A DNA stretch of 47,655 nucleotides from Noviherbaspirillum humi (lineage in GTDB: Bacteria > Pseudomonadota > Gammaproteobacteria > Burkholderiales > Burkholderiaceae_D). Positions within the stretch are counted from its first letter, which is position 1. Every line of letters starts with the position of its first letter. Both the position numbers and the translations under genes were made by a program. The notes below the pieces were generated by a model. That model did not search any database, had not been told where the DNA came from, and worked only from the letters and a program-made list of their open reading frames with translations. Location: NCBI RefSeq assembly GCF_900188095.1, contig NZ_FZOT01000026.1, forward strand, positions 1 to 47,655, written 5' to 3'. Shown here one piece after another: positions 13,478 through 20,829 of this stretch.

Positions 13478-13507
13478 CTAATATCTCTCTAATCGGTCTC
13501 TAATATT
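13475..13507 (+). repeat. Three direct repeats, 11-bp period (candidate integrase arm sites)
   Basis: The octamer TCTCTAAT occurs at 13475-13482, 13486-13493 and 13497-13504, an exact 11-bp period (one helical turn). A CTCTAAT copy also occurs at 16535-16541 beside the integrase stop codon. The spacing and position right after tRNA-Pro suit arm-type recombinase or excisionase sites; this is inference. Confidence 0.5.
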
Positions 13508-13540
13508 CCGGAAGCCAGTTCGTAGGTTTTGGTGGGTTCA

Positions 13541-13570
13541 AACGGCTTACGTAAGGTAAGCCGTTTTTAT
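13541..13570 (+). terminator. Perfect 10-bp hairpin with T-tract
   Basis: AACGGCTTAC (13541-13550), loop GTAAG and GTAAGCCGTT (13556-13565) are followed by TTTATTT. This is an intrinsic terminator isolating the cargo block from tRNA-Pro transcription. Confidence 0.75.
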
Positions 13571-13641
13571 TTGCGCTAGACAAATGCATATCGGCGAGTC
13601 GGTTGGTGGGTTGACTGAATGCAATTGACTTGGCGATGCAT

Positions 13642-14640
13642 ATGGACAAAATAGTAGTTTCGAACGACAGTGATGCTGTTGCGCTTCTGGAACGGTTCCT
13701 CAACGAGGACATTGACCCGAGTGTGGTCGAGTTCAACGGATGGCCGGTCTATACCCTCTATCTAAAAGGGGAAAAGTACCATCAGTCAATCACGCCAAGC
13801 CTTATGCGTCCGCTCCTTGAACTGCAGAAGGGCTTGTATAAAACTGCTGCACGCGTCATATACAACGATGACAATACGAACAGGCTGACTGACGAACAGC
13901 GAGGGCAATTCGAATACACCCTTAAGGTGTACGAAGGTTCCAGTGACACAAACGCGAACTTACAGGATGTCTTCACTGGCATCGCACAAAGCGCCATAAA
14001 AAAGATGAACGGTAAACAGATAATGATTGTGCTGCTTGCAGCCGGCTTGCTGTACACCGGTCATGGTGCATACGAGAAGTACATTGATCATCTGGACAAA
14101 GTCGATACCAATTCGACAGCCGTCAAAAACCAAGAAATCCTTGCCAAGTCACTGAAAGATCAGCAGGACGCGAGCTTGAAACAAATGCAAGTTCTTGCCG
14201 CTGCGGTGAAGCAATATCCTGATGTAAAGCGCACCCAGGAAGAGGCACAGGAGGTGCACTTCTCAGTCTTGAAAGAAGCTCGGGATGCCGATGAAGTGAT
14301 GGTCAATGGAGTTCCGGTAACGGGCGCCAAGGCACGTGAACTCACGGACGAGCAGCGGAAAAAGTCGGAGAAAGCTGTCTTTGTCGAAGAATTTCGTGTG
14401 CTGGCGGTGGATACAACAGACGCGTCGAGCACCAAGGTTCGAGTTCGCAACGCCAAGCATGAGTTCTGGGCGTCCTTCAAAGACCATACCTTGGATTCGA
14501 AGGCAATCAATATTTTGCAGAAGCATCTTGTCAGCCGTGAGCGGGTACGACTGCGCATTGAGGGAAAGCGACTTGGTGGCAAAGTGCAGAACGCTAGCAT
14601 CATCGCTGTCGCGCCCAAGCAAGGCGAAAAGGGCAGTTGA
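13642..14640 (+). CDS. Single-pass membrane protein of unknown function (phage cargo)
   Basis: No family is recognised. The 332-residue protein has a soluble N-terminal region (1-120), one transmembrane segment (about 125-141), a charged probably coiled-coil stretch (150-220), and a C-terminal beta-rich domain (about 225-325) containing EEFRVLAVDTTDASSTKVRV. Alternative starts are ATG 13636 and TTG 13630; none has a clear Shine-Dalgarno. The next gene follows after 12 bp in the same direction and encodes a HEPN-like protein, so the two probably work together. The AT-rich composition and position between tRNA-Pro and the integrase mark it as phage-borne cargo. A role in defence is inference. 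Confidence 0.75.
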   Translation: MDKIVVSNDSDAVALLERFLNEDIDPSVVEFNGWPVYTLYLKGEKYHQSITPSLMRPLLELQKGLYKTAARVIYNDDNTNRLTDEQRGQFEYTLKVYEGSSDTNANLQDVFTGIAQSAIKKMNGKQIMIVLLAAGLLYTGHGAYEKYIDHLDKVDTNSTAVKNQEILAKSLKDQQDASLKQMQVLAAAVKQYPDVKRTQEEAQEVHFSVLKEARDADEVMVNGVPVTGAKARELTDEQRKKSEKAVFVEEFRVLAVDTTDASSTKVRVRNAKHEFWASFKDHTLDSKAINILQKHLVSRERVRLRIEGKRLGGKVQNASIIAVAPKQGEKGS

Positions 14641-14652
14641 CCCTCCTTAGAT

Positions 14653-15492
14653 ATGCATCCTCAACTGCTTCTTAGTAAACGTCTTTTTACCGAAGGTACT
14701 GAATTTGCCAAGAGACCTGATGCGGTATCCTGTGGCTTAGCAATTTCACTGTTTCAAGATGCTGTAGAGCTTTTTATTTGGGCCCTAATCAAAGAACGTA
14801 GCATCAACGTAAAAGAGCAATCTCCATTTACTACCAATCTAGATGCCATTGAAAAAGCGGGATTGGTGTTGTCCGATCGAGCGAAGATCCAAGAATTAAA
14901 TAAAGCTCGTGTCAACTTCAAACATTACGGAAATCTCCCCGCGCCTGACGAGGCGCGTAAGTTTGAAATTTATTCTAGAGACTTTCTACGAACTGGAATC
15001 TCGGAACATTTCGGCTACGACTTCGATTCAATATCGCTGGTAGATCTTGTTTCAGATGCCGAAGCGAGAACGCACCTTCAAGCGGCTGAGAAATTACTTT
15101 CATTAGGTAATTTTCAAGATTCACTCAAGGAGTTGGGAATAGCGAAATGGATATTGTTTAACCACCTTAATCAATATATTCCGCGTGTAAGTACTTCCCT
15201 AAGCTATGCAGATCGTGTTTTAACGAAAGCAAATCTTGGAACGAGGGTTGAAGTTTTTAGTTATATCGCCGATTATTTAAGTGTTCTGCGAGAGATTAGT
15301 CTTGTAACACTGCTTCGCATCCCGTTCGATGACTACACATTCTTGCGAACCATACTGCCAAATACGTCGCGCTCAGAAAGCGGTAAATGGCATACCGTTT
15401 TCACTAATGGGTACGTTCAGAGTGAGGCAGATTGTAATCGTTGCATATCAATACTGGTTGAATTGAGTATCCGCCTTGAGAGTGTTGTATGA
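14653..15492 (+). CDS. HEPN-like protein with Rx4H motif (phage cargo)
   Basis: This 279-residue all-helical protein has an N-terminal region resembling HEPN domains: a helix AISLFQDAVELFIWALIKE followed by LNKARVNFKHYGNLP, where Arg86 and His91 form an Rx4H motif. In HEPN proteins that motif is the RNase active site or a degenerate version of it. The C-terminal half (about 120-279) has no recognised domain. HEPN effectors are frequent in toxin-antitoxin and anti-phage systems. It lies 12 bp downstream of the membrane-protein gene, with no good ribosome-binding site, suggesting coupled translation. The HEPN call is by eye and needs a profile search. Confidence 0.6.
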   Translation: MHPQLLLSKRLFTEGTEFAKRPDAVSCGLAISLFQDAVELFIWALIKERSINVKEQSPFTTNLDAIEKAGLVLSDRAKIQELNKARVNFKHYGNLPAPDEARKFEIYSRDFLRTGISEHFGYDFDSISLVDLVSDAEARTHLQAAEKLLSLGNFQDSLKELGIAKWILFNHLNQYIPRVSTSLSYADRVLTKANLGTRVEVFSYIADYLSVLREISLVTLLRIPFDDYTFLRTILPNTSRSESGKWHTVFTNGYVQSEADCNRCISILVELSIRLESVV

Positions 15493-15562
15493 ACCTCCGA
15501 CTTGTTCAGGATTAAATTCTATTTAGGTGGAGATTTATCAAAGTACTCTGTTCATTTAATCG

Positions 15563-16423
15563 CTAGCGGTAGGACGCCTTAGATTTCCATACTTTTACAT
15601 TTGGAATATCAAGAGTTTCTAGAAATATTGATATCCCAGGAAGCATAGATTCATTTTTGGGGCCAATTACAACTTCACTAATAGGATGTTCTTTTCCTCT
15701 ATTTGAAAAGTCAATGTCAAGATGTGCGACAGGTGTTCCGCGAGTCATGTGAAAGCTTATTTGTTGTAGTTTTGATTCTTGTTCCCAAGCGGTTCCCCCA
15801 GCATCAACTATGCGCAATGAATTATTGCTCGGCATTAAGTTGGCTACATGCAAAAAGCGTATTTCTTGCTCTTCACAAAAAGCTGGGTTTTTGAATGCAG
15901 CAAGATCGAACGCTAAATGGGTACAGGCGATAAAGAATCCTTCGCTACGTTTTACTTCCGCTTCGGATTCGGCTTCGTGAAGTACTTTAATAATTTTTTT
16001 AACTTCTGCCACTTGCTTAGTTTCATCATATGACACCCTCAAGGGACGTACCGGAAGTGAAAGTAGCTTCTTTGCATTAAAGCCGATCGCATAACCATTT
16101 CCGTCGTGTGCATATGCACGCCACTGACTAAGCACATCTCCTTGAGTAGACATACAGGCCGCTAAGGGCAAAGCTCTTAAACCTGACGTATGTATAATTT
16201 TATCAATATCGTCTAGTAGTTCTTTTCCTACAGTTTTTATCATCTCACCTGCTGCAATTTCCCAAATGTGATAGCCCCAGTGCATTTCCATAAAATCATT
16301 CATGGAAAAAAGATCACAAAATCTGAGCGTCTTATGAGAGCAAATAGCAAGCAGCGTCTCTGGTGAACAGTAGTGATACAGCATTTCACCGTCTTTGGGG
16401 CGGTATAAACGATCGGCAAGCAT
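15563..16423 (-). CDS. DUF2971 family protein (phage cargo)
   Basis: This 286-residue protein shows the DUF2971 pattern: LYHYCSPETLLAICSHKTLRFCDLFSMNDFMEMHWG at the N-terminus, CMSTQGDVLSQWRAYAHDGNGYAIGF in the centre, and a late FKNPAFCEEQEIRFL. The biochemical function of DUF2971 is unknown; members are common in phages and genomic islands. The best start is ATG 16423; an upstream TTG at 16429 is possible. It converges on the membrane/HEPN pair and lies between them and the integrase, in AT-rich DNA. Whether it belongs functionally with that pair or is an independent cargo gene is not clear. Confidence 0.8.
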   Translation of the reverse strand: MLADRLYRPKDGEMLYHYCSPETLLAICSHKTLRFCDLFSMNDFMEMHWGYHIWEIAAGEMIKTVGKELLDDIDKIIHTSGLRALPLAACMSTQGDVLSQWRAYAHDGNGYAIGFNAKKLLSLPVRPLRVSYDETKQVAEVKKIIKVLHEAESEAEVKRSEGFFIACTHLAFDLAAFKNPAFCEEQEIRFLHVANLMPSNNSLRIVDAGGTAWEQESKLQQISFHMTRGTPVAHLDIDFSNRGKEHPISEVVIGPKNESMLPGISIFLETLDIPNVKVWKSKASYR

Positions 16424-16540
16424 TCTCAAGAATCCGTGGAGTATCGGGTAATCGGGTGATTTTTAAGGGCCAAAGTGTACCTTATGGTAAACCCAGGATC
16501 TACTTGTCTTAATAGCAGTTCATAGGATTGATCGCTCTAA

Positions 16541-17647
16541 TTATTGCGCAGTAGGCATCTTTAGTTTGACATTTGAGACGGGCACTTCCCGCTGCTTAAT
16601 GTAGATCGCCGTCGTCGCTGCATTGGTATGCGCGCCGGCGATCTGCAGGTCCTGCATGCTGTGACCCGCCTTCTTCCCGTCAGTTAGCGCCTTGGCGCGG
16701 ATATCCTTGATCGTGTAGTCCTTGTCCTTCAGACCCGCGCGATCGCATGCATCATTCCACGCGTCCCGCACGGCGGCTGCTGACTTCGGTTTCCCCGCTT
16801 TGTCGCGGATGACATAGTCGCAGATCGGCTGCAGCTTCTTCGCCCTGGAAAGCACCGCCAGAATCTCCTGCGTGACTGGCCAGTCGACGGCTGCGCCGGA
16901 AGAGTCTTCGGTCTTCGATGGCTCGAAGTGAATGACGCCGGCGATCTCCTCCTTCGAATCCCATTCCACCTCGATCGCACTCCAGCGTAATAGACGCACG
17001 TCAGTGGAGCGTTGGGCGGTCAAATAGCATAGGTCGACGAAGCACTGCATCATGTCGCCTGTTGGCGTTGGCTTGCCGTCCCTGGCGACGGCCAGGTGGG
17101 TCCGGATTGCCATGAAGTCGGCATCAGTGATGTAGACCTTACGGGCCTTCGGCTTCTTCATTTTCAGCTCGCGGCAGGGGTTGGTCGTAATCAGACGGCG
17201 CAAGATGCACCAGCCAAAGAATCCGGACAGCCAGGCGCGCATGGCCCGCTGCATGTGCAGCTTGTCGGGCCAGTTATCCTTTAGAAAGTCATGCACAGCC
17301 GCGGTGTCCAGCTGGTCGACGTTCCAATCGCGGAACGCCTTCAGCACGTCATTACCTTGACGCCCCCATTCCTTGCGGGATGTGTCGCTTTTTACCGGTC
17401 CCAGTTCGGCGATGTACGCTTTGACGTGCTTGGGCATATTGCCCATGTAGACCATCGTCGCATCCGCGATCTTGCGCTTTTCCTCCGCCAGGCGGTCGAG
17501 CATCCGTGGCTCCCCATCGGTGATGCGGCAAAGCCGGATCCACTTCGGCTTGCCCTCGATGACCGGGACAAAGTACCAGGAGCCATCCCGAGGGTAGACC
17601 CGTCCGGGTAGGTTATTGGGGGTCTTGGTGCGCCGGCGGGCGTTCAT
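16541..17647 (-). CDS. int: Phage tyrosine integrase
   Basis: A 368-residue tyrosine recombinase that would insert and excise the phage at attB. Visible catalytic residues are Arg213 in TAQRSTDVR, Lys245 in PSKTED, the box II segment YTIKDIRAKAL (Arg317, with Lys314 at the usual His position), His340 in GAHTNAATTAIYIK and nucleophile Tyr349. The N-terminal ~165 residues form the arm- and core-binding part. The ATG overlaps the stop of the DUF4224 gene by 4 nt. Transcription runs toward tRNA-Pro, as expected if attL is on that side. Confidence 0.95.
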   Translation of the reverse strand: MNARRRTKTPNNLPGRVYPRDGSWYFVPVIEGKPKWIRLCRITDGEPRMLDRLAEEKRKIADATMVYMGNMPKHVKAYIAELGPVKSDTSRKEWGRQGNDVLKAFRDWNVDQLDTAAVHDFLKDNWPDKLHMQRAMRAWLSGFFGWCILRRLITTNPCRELKMKKPKARKVYITDADFMAIRTHLAVARDGKPTPTGDMMQCFVDLCYLTAQRSTDVRLLRWSAIEVEWDSKEEIAGVIHFEPSKTEDSSGAAVDWPVTQEILAVLSRAKKLQPICDYVIRDKAGKPKSAAAVRDAWNDACDRAGLKDKDYTIKDIRAKALTDGKKAGHSMQDLQIAGAHTNAATTAIYIKQREVPVSNVKLKMPTAQ

Positions 17648-17883
17648 GCGCTTTTCCTAACCAGATGCATTTTCGGACGGTCGCTTGCTACAGGAGCGGC
17701 CAGTAGGCCGGCACGCTTGGCTTGCAGATTTTCAAACAAGTCGCGCGAAATGATGACACGTTCATTATTGCGCGGTAGGTCTACGCCAAAGGTCTTCAGG
17801 AACCAGGCATGCTGGCAGTGAGCGCGCTTCTTTCGCGTGATCTCATACAGCTGCTCATTCGTCAATAGTCCGTCATCGCTCAT
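17644..17883 (-). CDS. DUF4224 protein, excisionase-position
   Basis: A 79-residue protein from ATG 17883. LLTNEQLYEITRKKRAHCQHAWFLKTFGVDLPRN matches the DUF4224 pattern of small phage proteins with a putative DNA-binding helix pair. Such genes sit immediately upstream of integrase genes, and an excisionase or integration-control role is often suspected but not proven. ATG 17883 is preferred over an earlier codon at 17907 because of a well-spaced GGAG. The stop overlaps the int start (ATGA), so the two are translationally coupled. Confidence 0.75.
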   Translation of the reverse strand: MSDDGLLTNEQLYEITRKKRAHCQHAWFLKTFGVDLPRNNERVIISRDLFENLQAKRAGLLAAPVASDRPKMHLVRKSA

Positions 17884-17887
17884 CGTT

Positions 17888-18073
17888 TTACTCCTTCGGT
17901 CCTTCAAGTAACTCTGCCCAGTGCGTCGGATACACCCGGGCGCTGCCTACTTCCCGCCAGATCTCGCCGTCGAACCACCCCATCCAGACCGGCTCATTGG
18001 CGTCAGGTGTGTAGATCATGACGGTGGTGTCGACGTCCGGCAGTTGGTCAGGGAGCTTGTGCCAATAAACCAT
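17888..18073 (-). CDS. DUF551 family phage protein
   Basis: A 61-residue protein: HKLPDQLPDVDTTVMIYTPD, then VWMGWFDGEIW and a C-terminal PTHWAELLEGP. This is the layout of DUF551, a small accessory family common in phage early regions and of unknown function. It is the first gene of the leftward DUF551-DUF4224-int cluster. Its promoter should lie in the 60-bp divergent gap at 18074-18133. The translation start is ATG 18073, without a strong Shine-Dalgarno. Confidence 0.75.
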   Translation of the reverse strand: MVYWHKLPDQLPDVDTTVMIYTPDANEPVWMGWFDGEIWREVGSARVYPTHWAELLEGPKE

Positions 18074-18133
18074 AGTGTTTAATTCAAGGGTTCAGGCTAA
18101 GTAAGTCGACTTCGTGGTATTTTCAAAATTGAG

Positions 18134-18589
18134 ATGAACAAATGTGGTCAAATTCCAATGAAAAATGAAGAAGAACTTAAACGAGAATTGAATGATTTGA
18201 CGCTGGAGCAGGTAAGGGAACAGACCGAAAGATTTCGTGAAGCTCAGCGAACTATCAACACATCGATGTTTGAAGCAGGAAAAGCTTTGGCAGTGCTCAA
18301 CGGCGGTAGCGTTGCTACACTCCTTGGCTTTACTCAAGCACTCATCAAGAACAATCATTTTGTCGCTATCAAATACTCGATTCTTTGGGCACTCGGATGC
18401 TTTCTTGTGGGCGCAATTTTGGCCGTGCTCGTTCCGTTCTTCCAAGCGGTAGAACGAATGATGTATATCACTGAACACGGTAGGCTCGACTGGGGGCGGG
18501 CATGGATAATAATCGGCGTAGTCGGTAGCGCAACGTTGTTTTGCTCGGGCGCCTTTACTATGATTATCGGAATAATGCGGGCGTTTTGA
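18134..18589 (+). CDS. Small multi-pass membrane protein (moron candidate)
   Basis: No family is recognised. The 151-residue protein has a charged amphipathic N-terminus (10-45) followed by hydrophobic segments at about 50-71, 81-103 and 121-148. Starts at ATG 18134 and ATG 18158 are both possible. It points opposite to the surrounding early genes and has its own terminator (18605-18630), the classic form of an independently transcribed moron. Membrane location and opposite orientation make superinfection exclusion or lysogenic conversion a reasonable guess, no more. Confidence 0.7.
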   Translation: MNKCGQIPMKNEEELKRELNDLTLEQVREQTERFREAQRTINTSMFEAGKALAVLNGGSVATLLGFTQALIKNNHFVAIKYSILWALGCFLVGAILAVLVPFFQAVERMMYITEHGRLDWGRAWIIIGVVGSATLFCSGAFTMIIGIMRAF

Positions 18590-18604
18590 TTTCGATGACA
18601 ATTT

Positions 18605-18630
18605 GCCGGGCGAGATTTCGCCTGGCTTTT
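18605..18630 (+). terminator. Terminator after the 18134 membrane gene
   Basis: GCCGGGCGA (18605-18613) pairs with TCGCCTGGC (18618-18626, one G-U pair) over a 4-nt loop and is followed by TTTT. Confidence 0.7.
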
Positions 18631-18688
18631 GATAGACAGTCATGTGCCAGATTGTCACGCTAGGTTTTGTCCAAAAGTTGGAGTGGAA

Positions 18689-19327
18689 ATGGATACTTGG
18701 TACAACAGATATGCCGTAATCGTTCTGGTAGCTATTGCAGGTGTCGGCGCGTATGAATGGGTGAACTGGTGCGAACTTAAATCTGCAGATTGGGCAGCCT
18801 GGGTTCAAGCAGTCGGGTCCATTGGGACTATTGCTGGCGCTTTCTATCTTGCTCGTGTCGGAATCCGTCAAGCTAGGCAGGAGGAGAAGATTAAAGAAAT
18901 GGCCGCTTTCGAGAAGCAAATGGACGTGCTTCTCTCCCTTGCATATAAAGCCAAGGAACTGGTCGAGCATGCATGGAAATATAGAAAAGGTGAAACCTCG
19001 CAAAAACCTAGCTTGAGCGACACTTCTACATATCGGGCTCGAGAGATAATCAGCCTGACGAACGTCCATGAAATGCTCTCGGCATTCGACGTCCAAAGAA
19101 TTCCGGATTTCAATGTCGCATTTCAAATTATAGAAATGCGACAGATCGTTAAGCGCACTATCGAAGAGATTAAAGCGCTCGATGGAGATTATTTCTGTAG
19201 TGAAGATCGCTTCCTCGACAATTTCGAATCTCTCGCTGCACACGTAGAACTCGTGTACCGCGAAATAGGGAAAGCACGAGCCGCTGTCATCGAGGAAAAT
19301 GTTGAGCTTGCCAATTTCATCTCTTGA
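18689..19327 (+). CDS. Two-TM protein with long cytosolic helical domain (moron candidate)
   Basis: A 212-residue protein with transmembrane segments at about 8-24 and 38-56 and a helical C-terminal domain (60-212). The WAAWVQAVGSIGTIAGAFYLAR stretch is a pattern repeatedly seen in small phage and island membrane proteins of unknown role. ATG 18689 is chosen because GGAG lies at 18680-18683; an earlier TTG at 18629 falls inside the preceding terminator. It follows the 18134 gene in the same direction. Topology suggests a membrane anchor with a cytosolic sensor or effector part; function unknown. Confidence 0.7.
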   Translation: MDTWYNRYAVIVLVAIAGVGAYEWVNWCELKSADWAAWVQAVGSIGTIAGAFYLARVGIRQARQEEKIKEMAAFEKQMDVLLSLAYKAKELVEHAWKYRKGETSQKPSLSDTSTYRAREIISLTNVHEMLSAFDVQRIPDFNVAFQIIEMRQIVKRTIEEIKALDGDYFCSEDRFLDNFESLAAHVELVYREIGKARAAVIEENVELANFIS

Positions 19328-19404
19328 AATTTGGCCATGCAAGGCGGTAGAAATTCTTACACTCATAAATCAAGTTGTCCGACTCAGTATTTTGGATCCT
19401 GGTG

Positions 19405-19923
19405 TTACGCGGCCTTTTGCTCGCCAAACAGCTCGCCAAGCGTGGTGGGTTCGGGCGGGATGACTTTGATGTCGATGTCGCGCTGAATGAATTCGCAGAG
19501 CCGGCCGACGTCCTCGCTCTCCGGATGGCAGATGATGCGGAAGCTCAGGCCGACGCTGCCGCCGTTCTGCGGCGAGATCTTGAAGCCATCGATCTTGACC
19601 TCGCCGAGCATGATGTTGCTGTCGCCGCCCAGGCCGTAGTCAACTTCGACCTTGTAGCCAGTCAGCTCGACATCCCATTTGATGGCGCCCATCTTCGGGA
19701 AGCGCAGCGCCGTGAGCGCCTCGCCGTCCAGCTGCTCGACCAGGTCGGGATCCTCGGCCTTCTTGTAGAGCGTGGTGCGCAGCTCCGGGTGGAAGGGGAT
19801 CAGCAGGTCGTTTGGGCAGAAGGCTTCGATCTTCAGGTCGAAGGCGGGCACTCTGTCCTCGCCGTGGATCTCGGCGCGCGGGTTGACGGAGGCAAGCTTC
19901 ACGGCTTGAGCAAGTTCGAACAT
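19405..19923 (-). CDS. Phage early protein of unknown function, recombination cluster
   Basis: A 172-residue protein with no recognised motif. It starts MFELAQAVKLASVNPRAE, is rich in beta-prone segments, and ends in an acidic linker and GELFGEQ. A good ribosome-binding site (GGAGAAGAAG) precedes ATG 19923. It is the last gene of the leftward operon after recT and the YqaJ exonuclease. Proteins of this kind commonly accompany phage RecT/exonuclease pairs, so an accessory role in recombination or replication is plausible but not shown. Confidence 0.7.
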   Translation of the reverse strand: MFELAQAVKLASVNPRAEIHGEDRVPAFDLKIEAFCPNDLLIPFHPELRTTLYKKAEDPDLVEQLDGEALTALRFPKMGAIKWDVELTGYKVEVDYGLGGDSNIMLGEVKIDGFKISPQNGGSVGLSFRIICHPESEDVGRLCEFIQRDIDIKVIPPEPTTLGELFGEQKAA

Positions 19924-19948
19924 GTTTCTTCTTCTCCAGGAGATCGGG

Positions 19949-20173
19949 TTAGTTGAGGGGGTGCTGCTGGCAGTACTGCGAATACGGGCGGCGGATGTAT
20001 TCGTGGAAGCGCCGCTGCGCGGCCGGGTCGCGGTCGATCTCGGACCGGCTCTTGACCTCGCAGATGGCGCGCACGGCGGTCACCGCGGTGGCTTCGTCGG
20101 GTACGCGCAGCCAGCGGCGGAACTGAGGCTCGCGGCAGCGCAGCGCGAGCCAGGCGGAAAGGCGGATGGACAT
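19949..20173 (-). CDS. Small basic phage protein of unknown function
   Basis: A 74-residue Arg-rich protein, SIRLSAWLALRCREPQFRRW at the start and a QYCQQHPLN tail. ATG 20173 lies 2 bp after the exonuclease stop, so translation is coupled. The longer open frame upstream runs inside the exonuclease gene and is not coding. No family is recognised. The spacing within the recombination operon supports it as a real gene. Confidence 0.65.
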   Translation of the reverse strand: MSIRLSAWLALRCREPQFRRWLRVPDEATAVTAVRAICEVKSRSEIDRDPAAQRRFHEYIRRPYSQYCQQHPLN

Positions 20174-20175
20174 GA

Positions 20176-20826
20176 TCAGGCGGCCTCCTGGCGCAGCAGT
20201 CGTTCGCTTTCCGTCACCAGTGCCGCGAACTCCATCAGCTCGGATTCCAGCGTGTTGATGACGTCGTCGTCGCGCTCGATGTGGTGGACGGTCAAGTGCC
20301 GGCCGATCGGCTCCAGAGCTGGGCACCAGATGACCAGGTCAATCCATTTGCGCCCGGTGAGCCACAAGCCGCCCAAACACTGATCCATGTAGCCGGACAG
20401 ATCCCGGTAGCCGCAGACCTTCAGGGCCACGTCGCCGCTCAGGATGGTCTTGATCTCGACCAGGCCGTCTTCATCGACCAGCCCGTCCGGCGAGTAGCCG
20501 AACAGGTTGTCGTCGGTGGTGATGAAGCCGGTCTCTTCCACCAAGTGGCCCGTCTTGGCTTCGTAGGCGAGGCGGGCGAGCGGCTCCTGCTCTTTGCCTT
20601 CACGCATCTGCCACTTCTCGAACACCTTGTCGATCGGGCGGCCAGCGATGCGCTCGACCGCGACTTGGGCGGCATAGCCGATGCACTTGGCCGACGGCTT
20701 ACCGGTCGTCTCGCCCTTCAGCGGCTTCAGGCGATCACGCGCATCCTTGAACCGGGAAGCGGTGATCACGCCGGCGCGGCACTTGAGCCACTCCTCGGAG
20801 CCCTGATCATGGTTATGGAAGATCAT
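20176..20826 (-). CDS. YqaJ-type phage exonuclease (lambda Exo-like)
   Basis: A 216-residue PD-(D/E)XK nuclease of the YqaJ viral recombinase family. SEEWLKCRAGVITASRF marks the N-terminus; catalytic residues are Asp114 in SPDG and Glu124-x-Lys126 in LVEIKT, with the family pattern EPLARLAYEAKTG before them. It would chew double-strand ends 5' to 3', leaving single strands for the adjacent RecT annealase. The start ATG 20826 is 3 bp after the recT stop. The RecT-exonuclease pair forms a Red-like system for phage replication and recombination. Confidence 0.92.
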   Translation of the reverse strand: MIFHNHDQGSEEWLKCRAGVITASRFKDARDRLKPLKGETTGKPSAKCIGYAAQVAVERIAGRPIDKVFEKWQMREGKEQEPLARLAYEAKTGHLVEETGFITTDDNLFGYSPDGLVDEDGLVEIKTILSGDVALKVCGYRDLSGYMDQCLGGLWLTGRKWIDLVIWCPALEPIGRHLTVHHIERDDDVINTLESELMEFAALVTESERLLRQEAA

Positions 20827-20829
20827 GGC

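Noticed and set aside
18092-19366. A 424-codon open frame on the minus strand across the two membrane-protein genes
   Set aside because: Its product is rich in Cys, His, Phe and Ser without domain-like pattern, whereas the plus-strand frames have ribosome-binding sites, transmembrane segments and a terminator between them.
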